Assembly (NCBI GenBank): GCA_900314375.1
Contig: OMVC01000010.1
Location: 1-21,624, forward strand
Source of the DNA: an uncultured bacterium
GTDB lineage: Bacteria; Cyanobacteriota; Vampirovibrionia; Gastranaerophilales; Gastranaerophilaceae
DNA: 21,624 nt
Direction: 5' to 3'
Shown: positions 1 through 8,334 of the stretch, one piece after another
Position numbering within the stretch: the stretch's first letter is position 1
Layout of the letters: each line of letters opens with the position of its first letter
Made by a program: the position numbers and the translations under genes
Notes under the pieces: generated by a model
The model's input: only the letters and a program-made list of their open reading frames with translations
The model's database searches: none
Told to the model about the DNA's origin: nothing

Positions 1-4
1 TTGC

Positions 5-36
5 TCCACGTTTCTTTGCGGTCAAAGAAATGTGGA
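5..36. terminator. Long hairpin, terminator-like
   Basis: The left arm at 5-18 pairs with the right arm at 23-36 around the 4-nt loop CGGT, giving a 14-bp stem with one G-U pair. A short T-rich run follows (TATTTTTAT, 41-49). It probably ends an upstream transcript outside the window or insulates the operon that begins near 117. The T-tract is weak and not adjacent to the stem, so a dispersed palindromic repeat is an alternative. Confidence 0.45.
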
Positions 37-81
37 ATGTATATTTTTATCAAATGCGCAAAATAATCCTACAATTTTTTG

Positions 82-110
82 TTGCACAAAGTTTATTTTA
101 ATAGTATGAT
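82..110 (+). promoter_or_regulatory. Candidate sigma70-type promoter of the envelope operon
   Basis: TATGAT at 105-110 matches the -10 consensus at five of six positions and lies 17 bp from a weak -35, TTGCAC, at 82-87. Transcription would start near 117, about 19 nt before the first ATG, and the Shine-Dalgarno AAGGGGAG falls inside that leader. It is the only convincing promoter ahead of the 136-6258 gene run, although a weaker TATAAA at 258-263 may serve the M23 gene directly. Confidence 0.5.
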
Positions 111-135
111 ATTATAGTGTGTAAGGGGAGAAATT

Positions 136-246
136 ATGGAATTTTTCAGAAATCACCAAAAAGCTATCATTGTTATAATTGCAATAACTTTTTTAGGGTT
201 TATGTTTATACCGATGATAATGCCGCTATTAGCGTTTGGTAATTAG
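136..246 (+). CDS. 36-residue single-pass membrane peptide
   Basis: The 36-codon frame starts with ATG six bases after a strong Shine-Dalgarno (AAGGGGAG, 123-130) and ends with TAG 26 bases before the M23 peptidase gene. The peptide has a short charged N-terminus (MEFFRNHQK) followed by one hydrophobic helix that fills nearly all the rest, ending FGN. The positive residues before the helix predict an N-in topology. The N-terminus is reminiscent of membrane anchors of PpiD/SurA-type periplasmic foldases, but there is no soluble domain behind it. The strong ribosome site, promoter and clean stop argue for a real microprotein. Its function is unknown; the position suggests a role linked to the envelope operon. 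A leader peptide is the main alternative. Confidence 0.6.
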   Translation: MEFFRNHQKAIIVIIAITFLGFMFIPMIMPLLAFGN

Positions 247-272
247 TTTAAAATTTTTATAAATAAAACTAT

Positions 273-1442
273 ATGCGAATAAAGAATACTGTAATATATA
301 TTTTAATATGCTGGATTTTTATAGGAATATTTGCGGCTGATGTTCCGTCATGTTTTGGTGCGCCGACTGCCGCTTCATTAAATCAGCAGTTAAATCAAAC
401 AAATCGCAAACGTAATCAAATACAGCAAAAGAAAAAACAAGCAGATTTACGCTTAAGATATGAAAAAAATAAATTAAGTGCAAACCAACAGCGCCTTGAA
501 GCGGCGCATGAAAAATTGCAGGCAAACACTGTAAGATATAATAATTTAGCCGCAAATTTAGTAAGTATGGAACGCAATTTGAATGTTGCAATTGAAGATT
601 TCAGGCGTACTGATGCGGAAATGAAATCACGTATTCGTGATGTTTTCAAACATCAGAGATTTGGAATGTTTGAATTGATTTTATCGGCTCAAGATGTGAA
701 TTCGTTATTGGATATTGTTCATTTTGAAAAAATAGTTATTGAAAAAGATTATCAAAGAATGAAAGCGCTAAAGGCAAGAGCGGATGAAATAGCCAGATTG
801 AAGGCACAGGTTGAAAACCAGAAACGTATGCTAGAAGCTTCCATAAGAGATATAAATTATCAAAGAGTGACTATTCAAAACTCAATTCAATCAAATAAAA
901 ATATGATTGAGCGTTTAAATAAGGATAAAAATTATTACGAAAAGATGGAAGAAGAATTGGCAAGACAATCTTCAAGTATTCAAAATATGATTGCCAGTTT
1001 AGCCAAGAAAACCTCCCAATCCGGAGCACAACAAATAAAAGTTTCATCAACCGGCTTTATGCGTCCGATTTCCGGTCCGATAACATCGTCTTTTGGGTAT
1101 AGAATTCACCCGATATTCAAGACAAGAATTTTCCACTCCGGTATAGATATTGGCGGACCAAACGGCGGAGCAATAAAAGCTTCTAATGACGGTAAAGTCA
1201 TATATTCCGGTTGGTATGGCGGTTACGGCAAAGTCGTAATTCTGGACCATGGTGTAATAAACGGCAAGCCTATAACAACACTGTATGCCCACATGTCATC
1301 AATACTTGTAAGCAACGGACAATTCGTTAAAAAAGGTCAAACCGTAGGGAAAGAAGGTTCAACAGGTTATAGCACCGGTCCTCATTGTCACTTTGAGGTT
1401 CGTGTAAACGGAAAACCTGTTAACCCGTTAAGTTACATATAA
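273..1442 (+). CDS. M23 (LytM-type) murein endopeptidase with N-terminal coiled coil, EnvC/NlpD-like
   Basis: This 389-residue protein has a hydrophobic N-terminal segment (about 7-22, a signal peptide or anchor), then a long helical coiled-coil region rich in Gln, Asn, Lys and Glu (about 33-250), then an M23 peptidase domain (about 265-389). The zinc and catalytic residues of active LytM enzymes are all present: H288 and D292 in HSGIDIG, H340 in YAHMS, and H371/H373 in HCHFEV. It is therefore probably an active enzyme cutting peptidoglycan cross-links in the periplasm, unlike E. coli EnvC, whose LytM domain is degenerate and only activates amidases. The architecture is that of EnvC-type division hydrolases. 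There is no convincing Shine-Dalgarno before the ATG; a TATAAA at 258-263 could give a very short leader. The lptD-like gene follows after 19 bases, which suggests co-expression of wall cutting and outer-membrane assembly. Confidence 0.88.
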   Translation: MRIKNTVIYILICWIFIGIFAADVPSCFGAPTAASLNQQLNQTNRKRNQIQQKKKQADLRLRYEKNKLSANQQRLEAAHEKLQANTVRYNNLAANLVSMERNLNVAIEDFRRTDAEMKSRIRDVFKHQRFGMFELILSAQDVNSLLDIVHFEKIVIEKDYQRMKALKARADEIARLKAQVENQKRMLEASIRDINYQRVTIQNSIQSNKNMIERLNKDKNYYEKMEEELARQSSSIQNMIASLAKKTSQSGAQQIKVSSTGFMRPISGPITSSFGYRIHPIFKTRIFHSGIDIGGPNGGAIKASNDGKVIYSGWYGGYGKVVILDHGVINGKPITTLYAHMSSILVSNGQFVKKGQTVGKEGSTGYSTGPHCHFEVRVNGKPVNPLSYI

Positions 1443-1461
1443 TAATATAAGGAATAAATAA

Positions 1462-3690
1462 TTGAAAAAGCATTTAATTTTGACAGTAATGATTTTATCT
1501 TTGGCAGGGGCTTCAAGCGCTCAAGATTTTACTCAAGCAGAAATTCTTGATCCTGCGGATTTTATTTTCCAATCGCATTTGGAAGATATAGCACATGATG
1601 TTGAAGATACTTCTGATGAATACAATGATGACAGGGAATTTAAATCTATTGACCCGAATAGTATGCCGTTTTTCAAGCAGATGCGTTTAAGAATTACAAA
1701 TAAGTATTTAGAAGTTTCTTCAAGAGAAAAGGAGGTAAAATCTTCAACTGTTCCGCGTTGGAAGTTTTGGGTAAAAAATAAAGCCGTAGAAGAAAATCCG
1801 GTTTCGGACGAGATAAAATCTGATTTGGAAGATACAATCGAAACAGCAACATTGCCTGACATGCCAAAGGCTGATTTGTCTTTAGAAGGCGGTATAAATG
1901 CAGAAGAAACCGAAAAACAACTCATGTTGGATTCTGATAATATATCATTTGACGAAGAAACGGGTGATATAATCTCTACAGGTTCTCCTGTTTTGTATTT
2001 ACCGCCTCAAAATACGAAAATTGTTGCTGATACAATGACGTATAATGATGATTCAAATATTTTAAAAGGGATAGGAAATGTAGTTGTAACCAGAGATGGT
2101 AAACCAATGAAATCTGATTACATTGAAATTAATATGAATGAAGAATCAATGCAAATGGACAACCTTTGGTCAGGTAATTCTGCAATGAAGATGAAAGCGC
2201 AAAAAGGTATTCAAAAAGACGGTCTTTTAATACTGGATAAAGGTACTTTTTATTCGGATAAATCTTCAATTTCACGAATAGCTTCAAGAATGGTTGGTCC
2301 GCGTTTTGAAGATATGATTGTGGAGCCTGAAGCTGAATCTTTGTTCTTTGGTAATCCTGAAGGTAATAATTTAAGGATTGATATTGGTTCTATATATATT
2401 GATGCTCGCAGAAATCATGACATGATTAAATTAAAAAACATACGGGCATATCATAAGGACAGAAAATTTCTAAAATGGCCGAGTATAACAGCGTATACGA
2501 ATAAACAGCATACTTCATTTGAGGCAAATTATCCGGAATTTGGGACAAGACGTAAATTGGGTATGTTTGCAGGGCCGGGTTTTGCTTTTGGCGGTCCGTT
2601 CGGGTCTGTTGTAAAAATTGTTCCATTTGTTAATTATAAAAAGGATTTTGGTATCGGCGGTTTATTGAAGTACGTAAATACGTTCAACAGAACAGAATTT
2701 GGCTACGGAACATCAAATGATATATTTTTCTTAAAAGGACGTCAGCAATTTGATGATAATTTATATTTGCATTACGGCATAAATTCTTATTCAAATGAGT
2801 GGTTTTTAGGCGGTCGTATGGCAAAATATATGGCAGAGTTAGTATACGACAAATCACATAGAAATAAAAACTTTTTAGCAGAAGGGTTAGATTTGACTTT
2901 TCGCCACAGAATCGGTTTTGGGTTAATGCAGGATGACGATCGTAATTTTAACGGTGAAAAATTTAAAAAGCCGAACGATATGTCAACAACAAGAACCAGA
3001 TATATGGCGGAAATTAATCAATCATTATATAAGTATGAAAATATTAAAAATCGTACATTGATTGACGCAAGTGTTGTATTACAAGGTTCTGCGGCTTTGT
3101 ATGGAACCGGAGATACTCAATTTGTTGCGAGAATTGGTCCGAGACTCAAGATTCAATATAAAAACTGGATGCAGGATTTAAGTTATTATATTTCCGGCTA
3201 TGATGATAAAACTCCAATGCCAAGATATGATGCATATCGATACGGTAAACAGAGTGTACGTTTAACTGAAGCTTTCAGATTGAACAAATATATTTCTGTC
3301 GGTTGGTCAGGATATGTTAATTTGTCTGATGATGCACCAAACGGAAAAATGTTCCAAGAAAATGCATTCTTGGTTTCATTAGGTCCCGATGATTTAAAAG
3401 TTATTTTTGGGTACGATTTCCAAAGACAAAGAACATATTTTGGTTTCAATATGGCATTTGATCCAAAAGGTACCGTAATAAACTACGACAAAATGACAAT
3501 AAAGAATCCTGAACGTCTGGGCAAAACTCCTGATGAACAGGATGGTAATGATAGAAAGGTAGCTTTTGCAAAACCTGTATCAGCGCAATCAGAAACTACC
3601 AAAAAATCTTCAAAAAATACAAAACCTGCTGTATTACAGTATGCACAGGTAATAGATATAGAAGATCCTGACCGAGAAAGAATTGATTAA
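1462..3690 (+). CDS. LptD/OstA-like outer-membrane LPS-assembly protein
   Basis: The start is TTG, set by AAGGA at 1449-1453 (8-nt spacing) and by the signal peptide it creates (MKKHLILTVM..., cleavage expected after ASSA, residue 20). After an acidic spacer (21-150) comes an OstA/LptA-like beta-jellyroll (about 153-240, with DSDNISFDEETGDI and GIGNVVVTRDG), then alternating hydrophobic/aromatic strands typical of an outer-membrane barrel (about 330-666). Such proteins insert LPS into the outer leaflet, and lpxI and lpxB downstream support that role. Two oddities stand out. I find no cysteine in all 742 residues, so the disulfides needed by E. coli LptD are absent. The last strand-like segment (FGFNMAF, ending near 666) is followed by a hydrophilic tail of about 76 residues instead of lying at the C-terminus. 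The assignment rests on architecture and context; conservation with proteobacterial LptD is low. Its stop overlaps the next start by one base. Confidence 0.75.
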   Translation: MKKHLILTVMILSLAGASSAQDFTQAEILDPADFIFQSHLEDIAHDVEDTSDEYNDDREFKSIDPNSMPFFKQMRLRITNKYLEVSSREKEVKSSTVPRWKFWVKNKAVEENPVSDEIKSDLEDTIETATLPDMPKADLSLEGGINAEETEKQLMLDSDNISFDEETGDIISTGSPVLYLPPQNTKIVADTMTYNDDSNILKGIGNVVVTRDGKPMKSDYIEINMNEESMQMDNLWSGNSAMKMKAQKGIQKDGLLILDKGTFYSDKSSISRIASRMVGPRFEDMIVEPEAESLFFGNPEGNNLRIDIGSIYIDARRNHDMIKLKNIRAYHKDRKFLKWPSITAYTNKQHTSFEANYPEFGTRRKLGMFAGPGFAFGGPFGSVVKIVPFVNYKKDFGIGGLLKYVNTFNRTEFGYGTSNDIFFLKGRQQFDDNLYLHYGINSYSNEWFLGGRMAKYMAELVYDKSHRNKNFLAEGLDLTFRHRIGFGLMQDDDRNFNGEKFKKPNDMSTTRTRYMAEINQSLYKYENIKNRTLIDASVVLQGSAALYGTGDTQFVARIGPRLKIQYKNWMQDLSYYISGYDDKTPMPRYDAYRYGKQSVRLTEAFRLNKYISVGWSGYVNLSDDAPNGKMFQENAFLVSLGPDDLKVIFGYDFQRQRTYFGFNMAFDPKGTVINYDKMTIKNPERLGKTPDEQDGNDRKVAFAKPVSAQSETTKKSSKNTKPAVLQYAQVIDIEDPDRERID

Positions 3691-4304
3691 TGTTTGAAGA
3701 AATAAAAAATGAGATTATAAAGTACGGAAAACTTTCCGGAGGAAAAAATTATACCCCCGGAATTTCCGGTAATATATCCGTCAGAACAGAAAAAAATGTA
3801 GTAATTACATCAAGCGGTTCTGCTAACGGTATGCTTACGGGTGATGATTTTTCGGTAATTGATTTTGAAGGAAATATAATTGAAGGGGCAAAACCTTCGA
3901 GCGAAAAATTTTTACATCTTGAATATTATCGCCAAAGAGAGGATATAAATGCGATTTTACATTTTCATTCTCCATGTCTTACAGCGTTTGCGGCAAGTGC
4001 TTTGGCATTAGATGCCCCGATTTTACCTGAAATAGTTTTTTGCTTTGGCAATATTCCTTTGGCAAAGTATGCGCTGCCCGGGTCAAAAGATTTAGTTGCG
4101 GAAACCGCAAAATATTTTAAAACACACGATGTTATATTAATGCAAAACCATGGCGTTATTGCAGGCGGTAAAGATTTAAAAGATGCATATTTAAAATTGG
4201 AATTGTGTGAAGAATATGCTAGGACGATGATATTTTCAAAAATTCTTGGTGGTGCTAAAATATTATCGGATGAAGATGTAGAAAAGATAAATTCATTAAA
4301 ATAA
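3690..4304 (+). CDS. Class II aldolase/adducin-family protein (FucA-like)
   Basis: At 204 residues this is the usual length for zinc-dependent class II sugar-phosphate aldolases. Family landmarks are intact: GNIS (27-30) for phosphate binding, the SSE motif whose E72 matches the FucA catalytic glutamate, the HFH pair (H91, H93) and the third zinc ligand H154 in NHGV. The enzyme should cleave or form a sugar-phosphate through a zinc enediolate in the cytoplasm. The substrate cannot be read from sequence: fuculose-1-phosphate, ribulose-phosphate and methylthioribulose-phosphate (MtnB dehydratase) enzymes share this fold. The ATG overlaps the stop of the lptD-like gene (TAATG), indicating translational coupling. 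Its place between LPS transport and lipid A synthesis genes is unusual and may point to a precursor-sugar role, which is inference only. Confidence 0.85.
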   Translation: MFEEIKNEIIKYGKLSGGKNYTPGISGNISVRTEKNVVITSSGSANGMLTGDDFSVIDFEGNIIEGAKPSSEKFLHLEYYRQREDINAILHFHSPCLTAFAASALALDAPILPEIVFCFGNIPLAKYALPGSKDLVAETAKYFKTHDVILMQNHGVIAGGKDLKDAYLKLELCEEYARTMIFSKILGGAKILSDEDVEKINSLK

Positions 4305-4314
4305 AGAGGAAATA

Positions 4315-5130
4315 ATGACGATTACACTGGAAAATAAACAGGGATTAATAGCAGGGGACGGAATACTCCCTATAAGAATGGCTCAATATGCAAAAGAGAA
4401 TGGCTTTGAAGTCATCTGTATTTCTTTAGCAAAAGATAATGTGGGAGAATTAAAAAAATACTGTTCAAAAATTTATTCTTGTCACCCCGGAGAGGTCAAT
4501 CGTATTGAAGCAATATTGAAAGAAGAACAAATAAAACAATTAACATTTTTAGGCAAAGTACATAAAAAAGTTCTTTTACAGCTTCATAAGTTTGATAAAC
4601 GTGCGGTTGATTTAGTTAAAGAGGCAACACGCTTAAATGATGATAAAGTAATGCTTATGATAGTTGAAGAATTAAATAAAATAGGCATTGAAGTTTTGGA
4701 TCAAACAATATTCATAAAAAATTTGATGATACCTGCCGGAGTTTTAGGCAAACATAAACCGACCGAAGAACAAATGGCTGATGTAAATTACGGGTTTTGG
4801 CTTGCAAAAGAAATGGGTAAGCTTGATGTCGGGCAATCTGTTGTAATTAAGGATAAAATGATAATGGCGGTTGAAGCTATTGAGGGTACGGATTGCTGCA
4901 TAAAACGCGGTGCAAAACTGGCCAAAAAAGGTGCTGTAGTAGTAAAGGTTGCAAAACCAAATCAGGATAAAAGATTTGATATCCCCGCAATCGGAATGAA
5001 AACATTAAGAACAATGAATCATAAAAAAGCCGGAGTTATTGCGGTAGAAGCAAATGAAACAATAATTGTTGATCAGGAAAAAGTCGTACAATATGCAGAT
5101 AATCATAATATTGTAATAATGGCAGTATAG
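4315..5130 (+). CDS. lpxI: UDP-2,3-diacylglucosamine pyrophosphatase LpxI
   Basis: LpxI (DUF1009) hydrolyses UDP-2,3-diacylglucosamine to 2,3-diacylglucosamine 1-phosphate (lipid X) and UMP, the fourth step of lipid A synthesis, in bacteria lacking LpxH. The 271-residue length fits. The N-terminal glycine-rich start (GLIAGDGILPIRMA) and the C-terminal signature FDIPAIGMKTL are characteristic; D222 in this motif matches the catalytic aspartate region of the Caulobacter enzyme. A good Shine-Dalgarno (AAGAGGA, about 4304-4310) precedes the ATG. lpxB, encoding the next enzyme in the pathway, begins three bases after the stop, which independently supports the assignment. Confidence 0.93.
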   Translation: MTITLENKQGLIAGDGILPIRMAQYAKENGFEVICISLAKDNVGELKKYCSKIYSCHPGEVNRIEAILKEEQIKQLTFLGKVHKKVLLQLHKFDKRAVDLVKEATRLNDDKVMLMIVEELNKIGIEVLDQTIFIKNLMIPAGVLGKHKPTEEQMADVNYGFWLAKEMGKLDVGQSVVIKDKMIMAVEAIEGTDCCIKRGAKLAKKGAVVVKVAKPNQDKRFDIPAIGMKTLRTMNHKKAGVIAVEANETIIVDQEKVVQYADNHNIVIMAV

Positions 5131-5133
5131 AGT

Positions 5134-6258
5134 ATGAAAAAGATTTTTATAATTACAGGTGAATATTCGGGAGATATACATGCTTCAAATGTTGTAAAAG
5201 AGCTAAAAAAAATAAGCTCCGAGTATGAATTTGAAGGTATAGGCGGAGATAATCTTCGTGAAGAAGGAGTAAAAATATTTGAACATATAAAAAAGCTTTC
5301 TGCCGTTGGTATATCGCCGGAAATTGTTATAAAACATTATAAACTTGGGAAAAAACTTGTTGATTATTTAACAAATAAATATAAACCTGATTTGGTTTTA
5401 ATGGTTGATTACGGCGGTTTTAATCTTGCGGTATCAAAATATTTAAAAAAAGCAGGCATAAAAATATTTTATTATATTCCGCCGCAAGTGTGGGCCAGTC
5501 GTAAATATCGTATAAAAAAGATAAAAAAATATATTGATAAAGTATTGTGTATATTTCCGTTTGAATTACCTATGTATAAATCGTATGGAATAAATGTTCA
5601 TTATTGCGGTCATCCGCTTGTTTCTCAATTGCAGTTTCCTCCGTCAAAAAAAGAGTTTTTTAAGCAGCATGGATTGGATACGGAAAGAAAGCTGGTTTCT
5701 GTTTTCCCCGGCTCAAGAGTATTTGAATTGAAAAATTTAATGAAGCCGTTTAAAGGTGCAATAAAAATTTTACAGGACAAATACCCCCAAATTCAATTTT
5801 GTTTGTCGCAGGCTCCGAATTTGTCTGATGATATATACAATAAATATTTGGGTGATTGCGATATAAAAGTTATAAAAGGTGAAAATCAAGCTTTGTTGAG
5901 TGTTTCAGATGCTTTAATTTTAGCATCGGGTACTGTTGCTTTGGAAGCTTGTTTATACAAAACCCCGATGATTATTGCTTATCGCGGCCCAAGATTGCTT
6001 TATTGGGTATATTTGCTTGTAAGATGCATTAAACGCGTGTCTTTGCCAAATATTATTGCAGATAAATCTATAGTTCCTGAATTGCTTATGGATGATGTCA
6101 ATCCGTCTAATATTGCAAATCATATTGAAACTTTATTGTTTAATGGTGACAAGCGTGCTCAAATGATTGAAGATCTGGATAAAATTCGCTCAATGCTTTC
6201 TGAAAAGAAATCATCATTTGAAGCTGCAAAAGAAATTGATAAAGAATTATTTAGTTAA
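5134..6258 (+). CDS. lpxB: Lipid-A-disaccharide synthase LpxB
   Basis: LpxB (GT19, GT-B fold) joins UDP-2,3-diacylglucosamine and lipid X into the tetra-acyl disaccharide 1-phosphate at the inner membrane. The 374-residue length is normal. Recognisable motifs are GEYSGD at 9-14, VDYGGFN at 91-97 (D92 at the position of the essential aspartate), PPQVWASR at 116-123, YCGHPL at 157-162, FPGSR at 191-195 and SGTVALE at 265-271 for nucleotide binding. The gene follows lpxI by three bases and is the last in the operon. Its end overlaps the end of the convergent membrane-protein gene by eight bases, so no terminator of its own is seen. Confidence 0.95.
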   Translation: MKKIFIITGEYSGDIHASNVVKELKKISSEYEFEGIGGDNLREEGVKIFEHIKKLSAVGISPEIVIKHYKLGKKLVDYLTNKYKPDLVLMVDYGGFNLAVSKYLKKAGIKIFYYIPPQVWASRKYRIKKIKKYIDKVLCIFPFELPMYKSYGINVHYCGHPLVSQLQFPPSKKEFFKQHGLDTERKLVSVFPGSRVFELKNLMKPFKGAIKILQDKYPQIQFCLSQAPNLSDDIYNKYLGDCDIKVIKGENQALLSVSDALILASGTVALEACLYKTPMIIAYRGPRLLYWVYLLVRCIKRVSLPNIIADKSIVPELLMDDVNPSNIANHIETLLFNGDKRAQMIEDLDKIRSMLSEKKSSFEAAKEIDKELFS

Positions 6259-6979
6259 ATTTGTTTTTTAAAATTCTTACAATTTTTTTAATATACAAAA
6301 TGTGTATTAATGTAATGATATAAGCTCCGCAGCATAACCCGAGCAGTACGGTTGCTAAATACAATCCGTGGTCTTTTATTATTGTCAGGTGGTTATATAT
6401 TTGATAAAGGAGGTAAACTGTCAAACCAAACAGCGCAATTACTTCTATTAAAACTGCACAAACCCTGCCAAAAGTTTTTATAATAATGGTTTTTAGCATA
6501 TTTAAAGAGAAGAATTCTTTTGATAATTTTAGTTCTTTAGCATAATAAATAAAAATCACATTAATAAATACAATTAACCAGTATATTATTATAAAATAGA
6601 TGTTTGAAGGAACTGTACCCAGATGCCATAATCCTAATCCTACAAAAATTGCAGCAAAAATATATATGTTCCAAAAAATTGTTATAGGAAGCATTTTTAC
6701 AAATACCATAAAACAATTCAAAGACGCTTCCGGTATCTGTGCTTTGTCGTCTTTGAATAAATCATTTGCATATTTATAATAATATCCGCATAAAAATATA
6801 AGAATTAATACTCCGATAGAAAAGTCTAAAGCAGAAAGATTTTCGTGAGCAGATACAAACCATTTTGGGATTTCCATCCCCACAATAAAGGCTAAATAGT
6901 CGTTTATTATAATTGTCAAAATTCCTACGATAGAAAAAAGTGTTATATGTCTGAATATATTATCTGTAATTTTGTTCAT
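6251..6979 (-). CDS. Polytopic membrane protein of unknown function
   Basis: This 242-residue protein has about six hydrophobic segments (near 12-34, 53-67, 92-117, 125-146, 168-192 and 206-230) with charged cytoplasmic-type loops (FKDDKAQ near 75-81, AKELKLSKE near 147-155) and a strongly basic C-terminus. I recognise no catalytic motif; a loose resemblance to DUF4013-type membrane proteins is not enough for a name. Its ATG overlaps the stop of the upstream FliI-type ATPase gene by one base (TAATG), so the two are probably translationally coupled. That makes a functional link to the ATPase plausible, though the protein does not resemble FliP, FliQ, FliR, FlhA or FlhB. It converges on lpxB with an 8-base overlap. 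Confidence 0.8.
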   Translation of the reverse strand: MNKITDNIFRHITLFSIVGILTIIINDYLAFIVGMEIPKWFVSAHENLSALDFSIGVLILIFLCGYYYKYANDLFKDDKAQIPEASLNCFMVFVKMLPITIFWNIYIFAAIFVGLGLWHLGTVPSNIYFIIIYWLIVFINVIFIYYAKELKLSKEFFSLNMLKTIIIKTFGRVCAVLIEVIALFGLTVYLLYQIYNHLTIIKDHGLYLATVLLGLCCGAYIITLIHILYIKKIVRILKNKFN

Positions 6980-8328
6980 TAGATTTCAACATCCTGCATC
7001 ATTTCAATAAGTTGGTTAATAGTACCATCCATAGTTACGCTGTCGTCAGTTCTTTGTTGTAAAAAGGCATTGATTTTCGGCATCATTTCAATAGCCGTAT
7101 CAAGTCTGGGGTTTGACCCCGGTTGATACATCCCGACATCAATAAGGTCTTTATTTTCTCTGTATAAAGACATTATTGTTCGGAGTTTTGCTGCGGCTTT
7201 TTTATGTTCCGGAGAGGCAATAGCACTCATCAAACGGGAGATGCTTCCCAAAACATCAATTGCCGGATAATGATTGGATTCTGCAACTTTTCTTGATAAG
7301 AAAATATGTCCGTCAACAATACCGCGAACAATATCTACAATAGGGTCATTGATATCGTCCCCTTCCATAAGAACTGTGTATAAAGCAGTAATGGACCCTT
7401 TCTCACTGTTTCCTGCGCGCTCCAATACTTTTTGAAGCCAAGAAAATATAGATGGCGGATACCCTTTCATTGTTGGAGGCTCGCCTAAAGACAAACCTAC
7501 TTCACGTCCTGCCATTGCGCAACGAGTGACGGTATCTGTCATTAAGAATACTTTTTTGCCTTGATCTCTAAAATATTCGCAAACGGCAGTAGCCGTAAGC
7601 AGACATTTTTGACGTATCAAGGGCGGTTTGTCACCTGTTGAGCATACCAAAACGGAACGTGACATACCGTATTCGCCTAAAGCATCTTCAACAAATTCTT
7701 TAACTTCCCTGCCACGTTCTCCGATTAGTGCAACTACGTTAACATCCGCATCCGAGTTTCTTGCAATCATACCAAGAAGCGTACTTTTCCCGACACCTGA
7801 ACCGGCGAACAAACCTAAACGCTGTCCTGCGCCCATTGTCATACATCCGTCTATTGCACGAACACCTGTAGAAAACATTTCGGTAATAATCGGCCTTTCA
7901 AAAGGCCCCGGAGGCGGACCTTCAATAGGACGCCATTGTGCATTGGTCGTATCTAAAGGCTTACCGTCAATAGGGTTCCCCATAGGGTCAATCAGTCTGC
8001 CAAGTAAAAAATCTCCGACAGGTATAATAATTGGTCTGCCTGTAGAAGTTACAAGGCTACCTTGTCCTATACCTTCTCCGTCGAGTAGTAACGATAATTG
8101 TGCAACTTCTCCTTTAAAAGCTTGAACTTCGGCCGGTTTTTGCTTTCCGTCATAGGTTTCTATAAAACATAAATCCCCGATTTTCAGCCCCGGTAATTTT
8201 ACTTCAACAGTTAAGCCTAAAAGTTTTGAAACTGAACCTTTATAAGAATACAGTGATACAGAGTCAAGTTTTTCTTTGACCCTTTGTTTTAAATCTTCCA
8301 TATCACTTTTGTCAAGATCTCTTGCCAT
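6979..8328 (-). CDS. fliI: FliI/SctN-type export ATPase
   Basis: The 449-residue protein is a complete FliI/YscN-family ATPase, which powers substrate entry into the flagellar or type III export gate. It shows an N-terminal beta-barrel region (about 30-100), Walker A GSGVGKST (176-183), GERGRE with catalytic E204, Walker B VFLMTD (260-265), GEPPTMKGYPPS (282-293) and DVLGSISRLM near 358-367. The spacing and the GYPPS motif favour FliI/SctN over F1 beta or Rho. No fliH, fliJ, fliF or fliG lies beside it; its partner is an unknown membrane protein. There is no Shine-Dalgarno, and the -10 box ends six bases before the ATG. Whether it serves a flagellum or another type III-like exporter cannot be decided here. 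Confidence 0.9.
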   Translation of the reverse strand: MARDLDKSDMEDLKQRVKEKLDSVSLYSYKGSVSKLLGLTVEVKLPGLKIGDLCFIETYDGKQKPAEVQAFKGEVAQLSLLLDGEGIGQGSLVTSTGRPIIIPVGDFLLGRLIDPMGNPIDGKPLDTTNAQWRPIEGPPPGPFERPIITEMFSTGVRAIDGCMTMGAGQRLGLFAGSGVGKSTLLGMIARNSDADVNVVALIGERGREVKEFVEDALGEYGMSRSVLVCSTGDKPPLIRQKCLLTATAVCEYFRDQGKKVFLMTDTVTRCAMAGREVGLSLGEPPTMKGYPPSIFSWLQKVLERAGNSEKGSITALYTVLMEGDDINDPIVDIVRGIVDGHIFLSRKVAESNHYPAIDVLGSISRLMSAIASPEHKKAAAKLRTIMSLYRENKDLIDVGMYQPGSNPRLDTAIEMMPKINAFLQQRTDDSVTMDGTINQLIEMMQDVEI

Positions 8329-8334
8329 AATTTA

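Noticed and set aside
1..66. Open frame entering from the left edge
   Set aside because: It reads through the hairpin at 5-36 and gives no recognisable protein end, so it is not called as a partial gene.
1533..1925. 130-codon minus-strand frame
   Set aside because: It is a Ser-rich shadow of the acidic spacer of the LptD-like gene.
7628..8125. 165-codon open frame on the plus strand
   Set aside because: It lies antisense inside the well-supported FliI-type gene, is Pro/Ser-rich and has no ribosome site.
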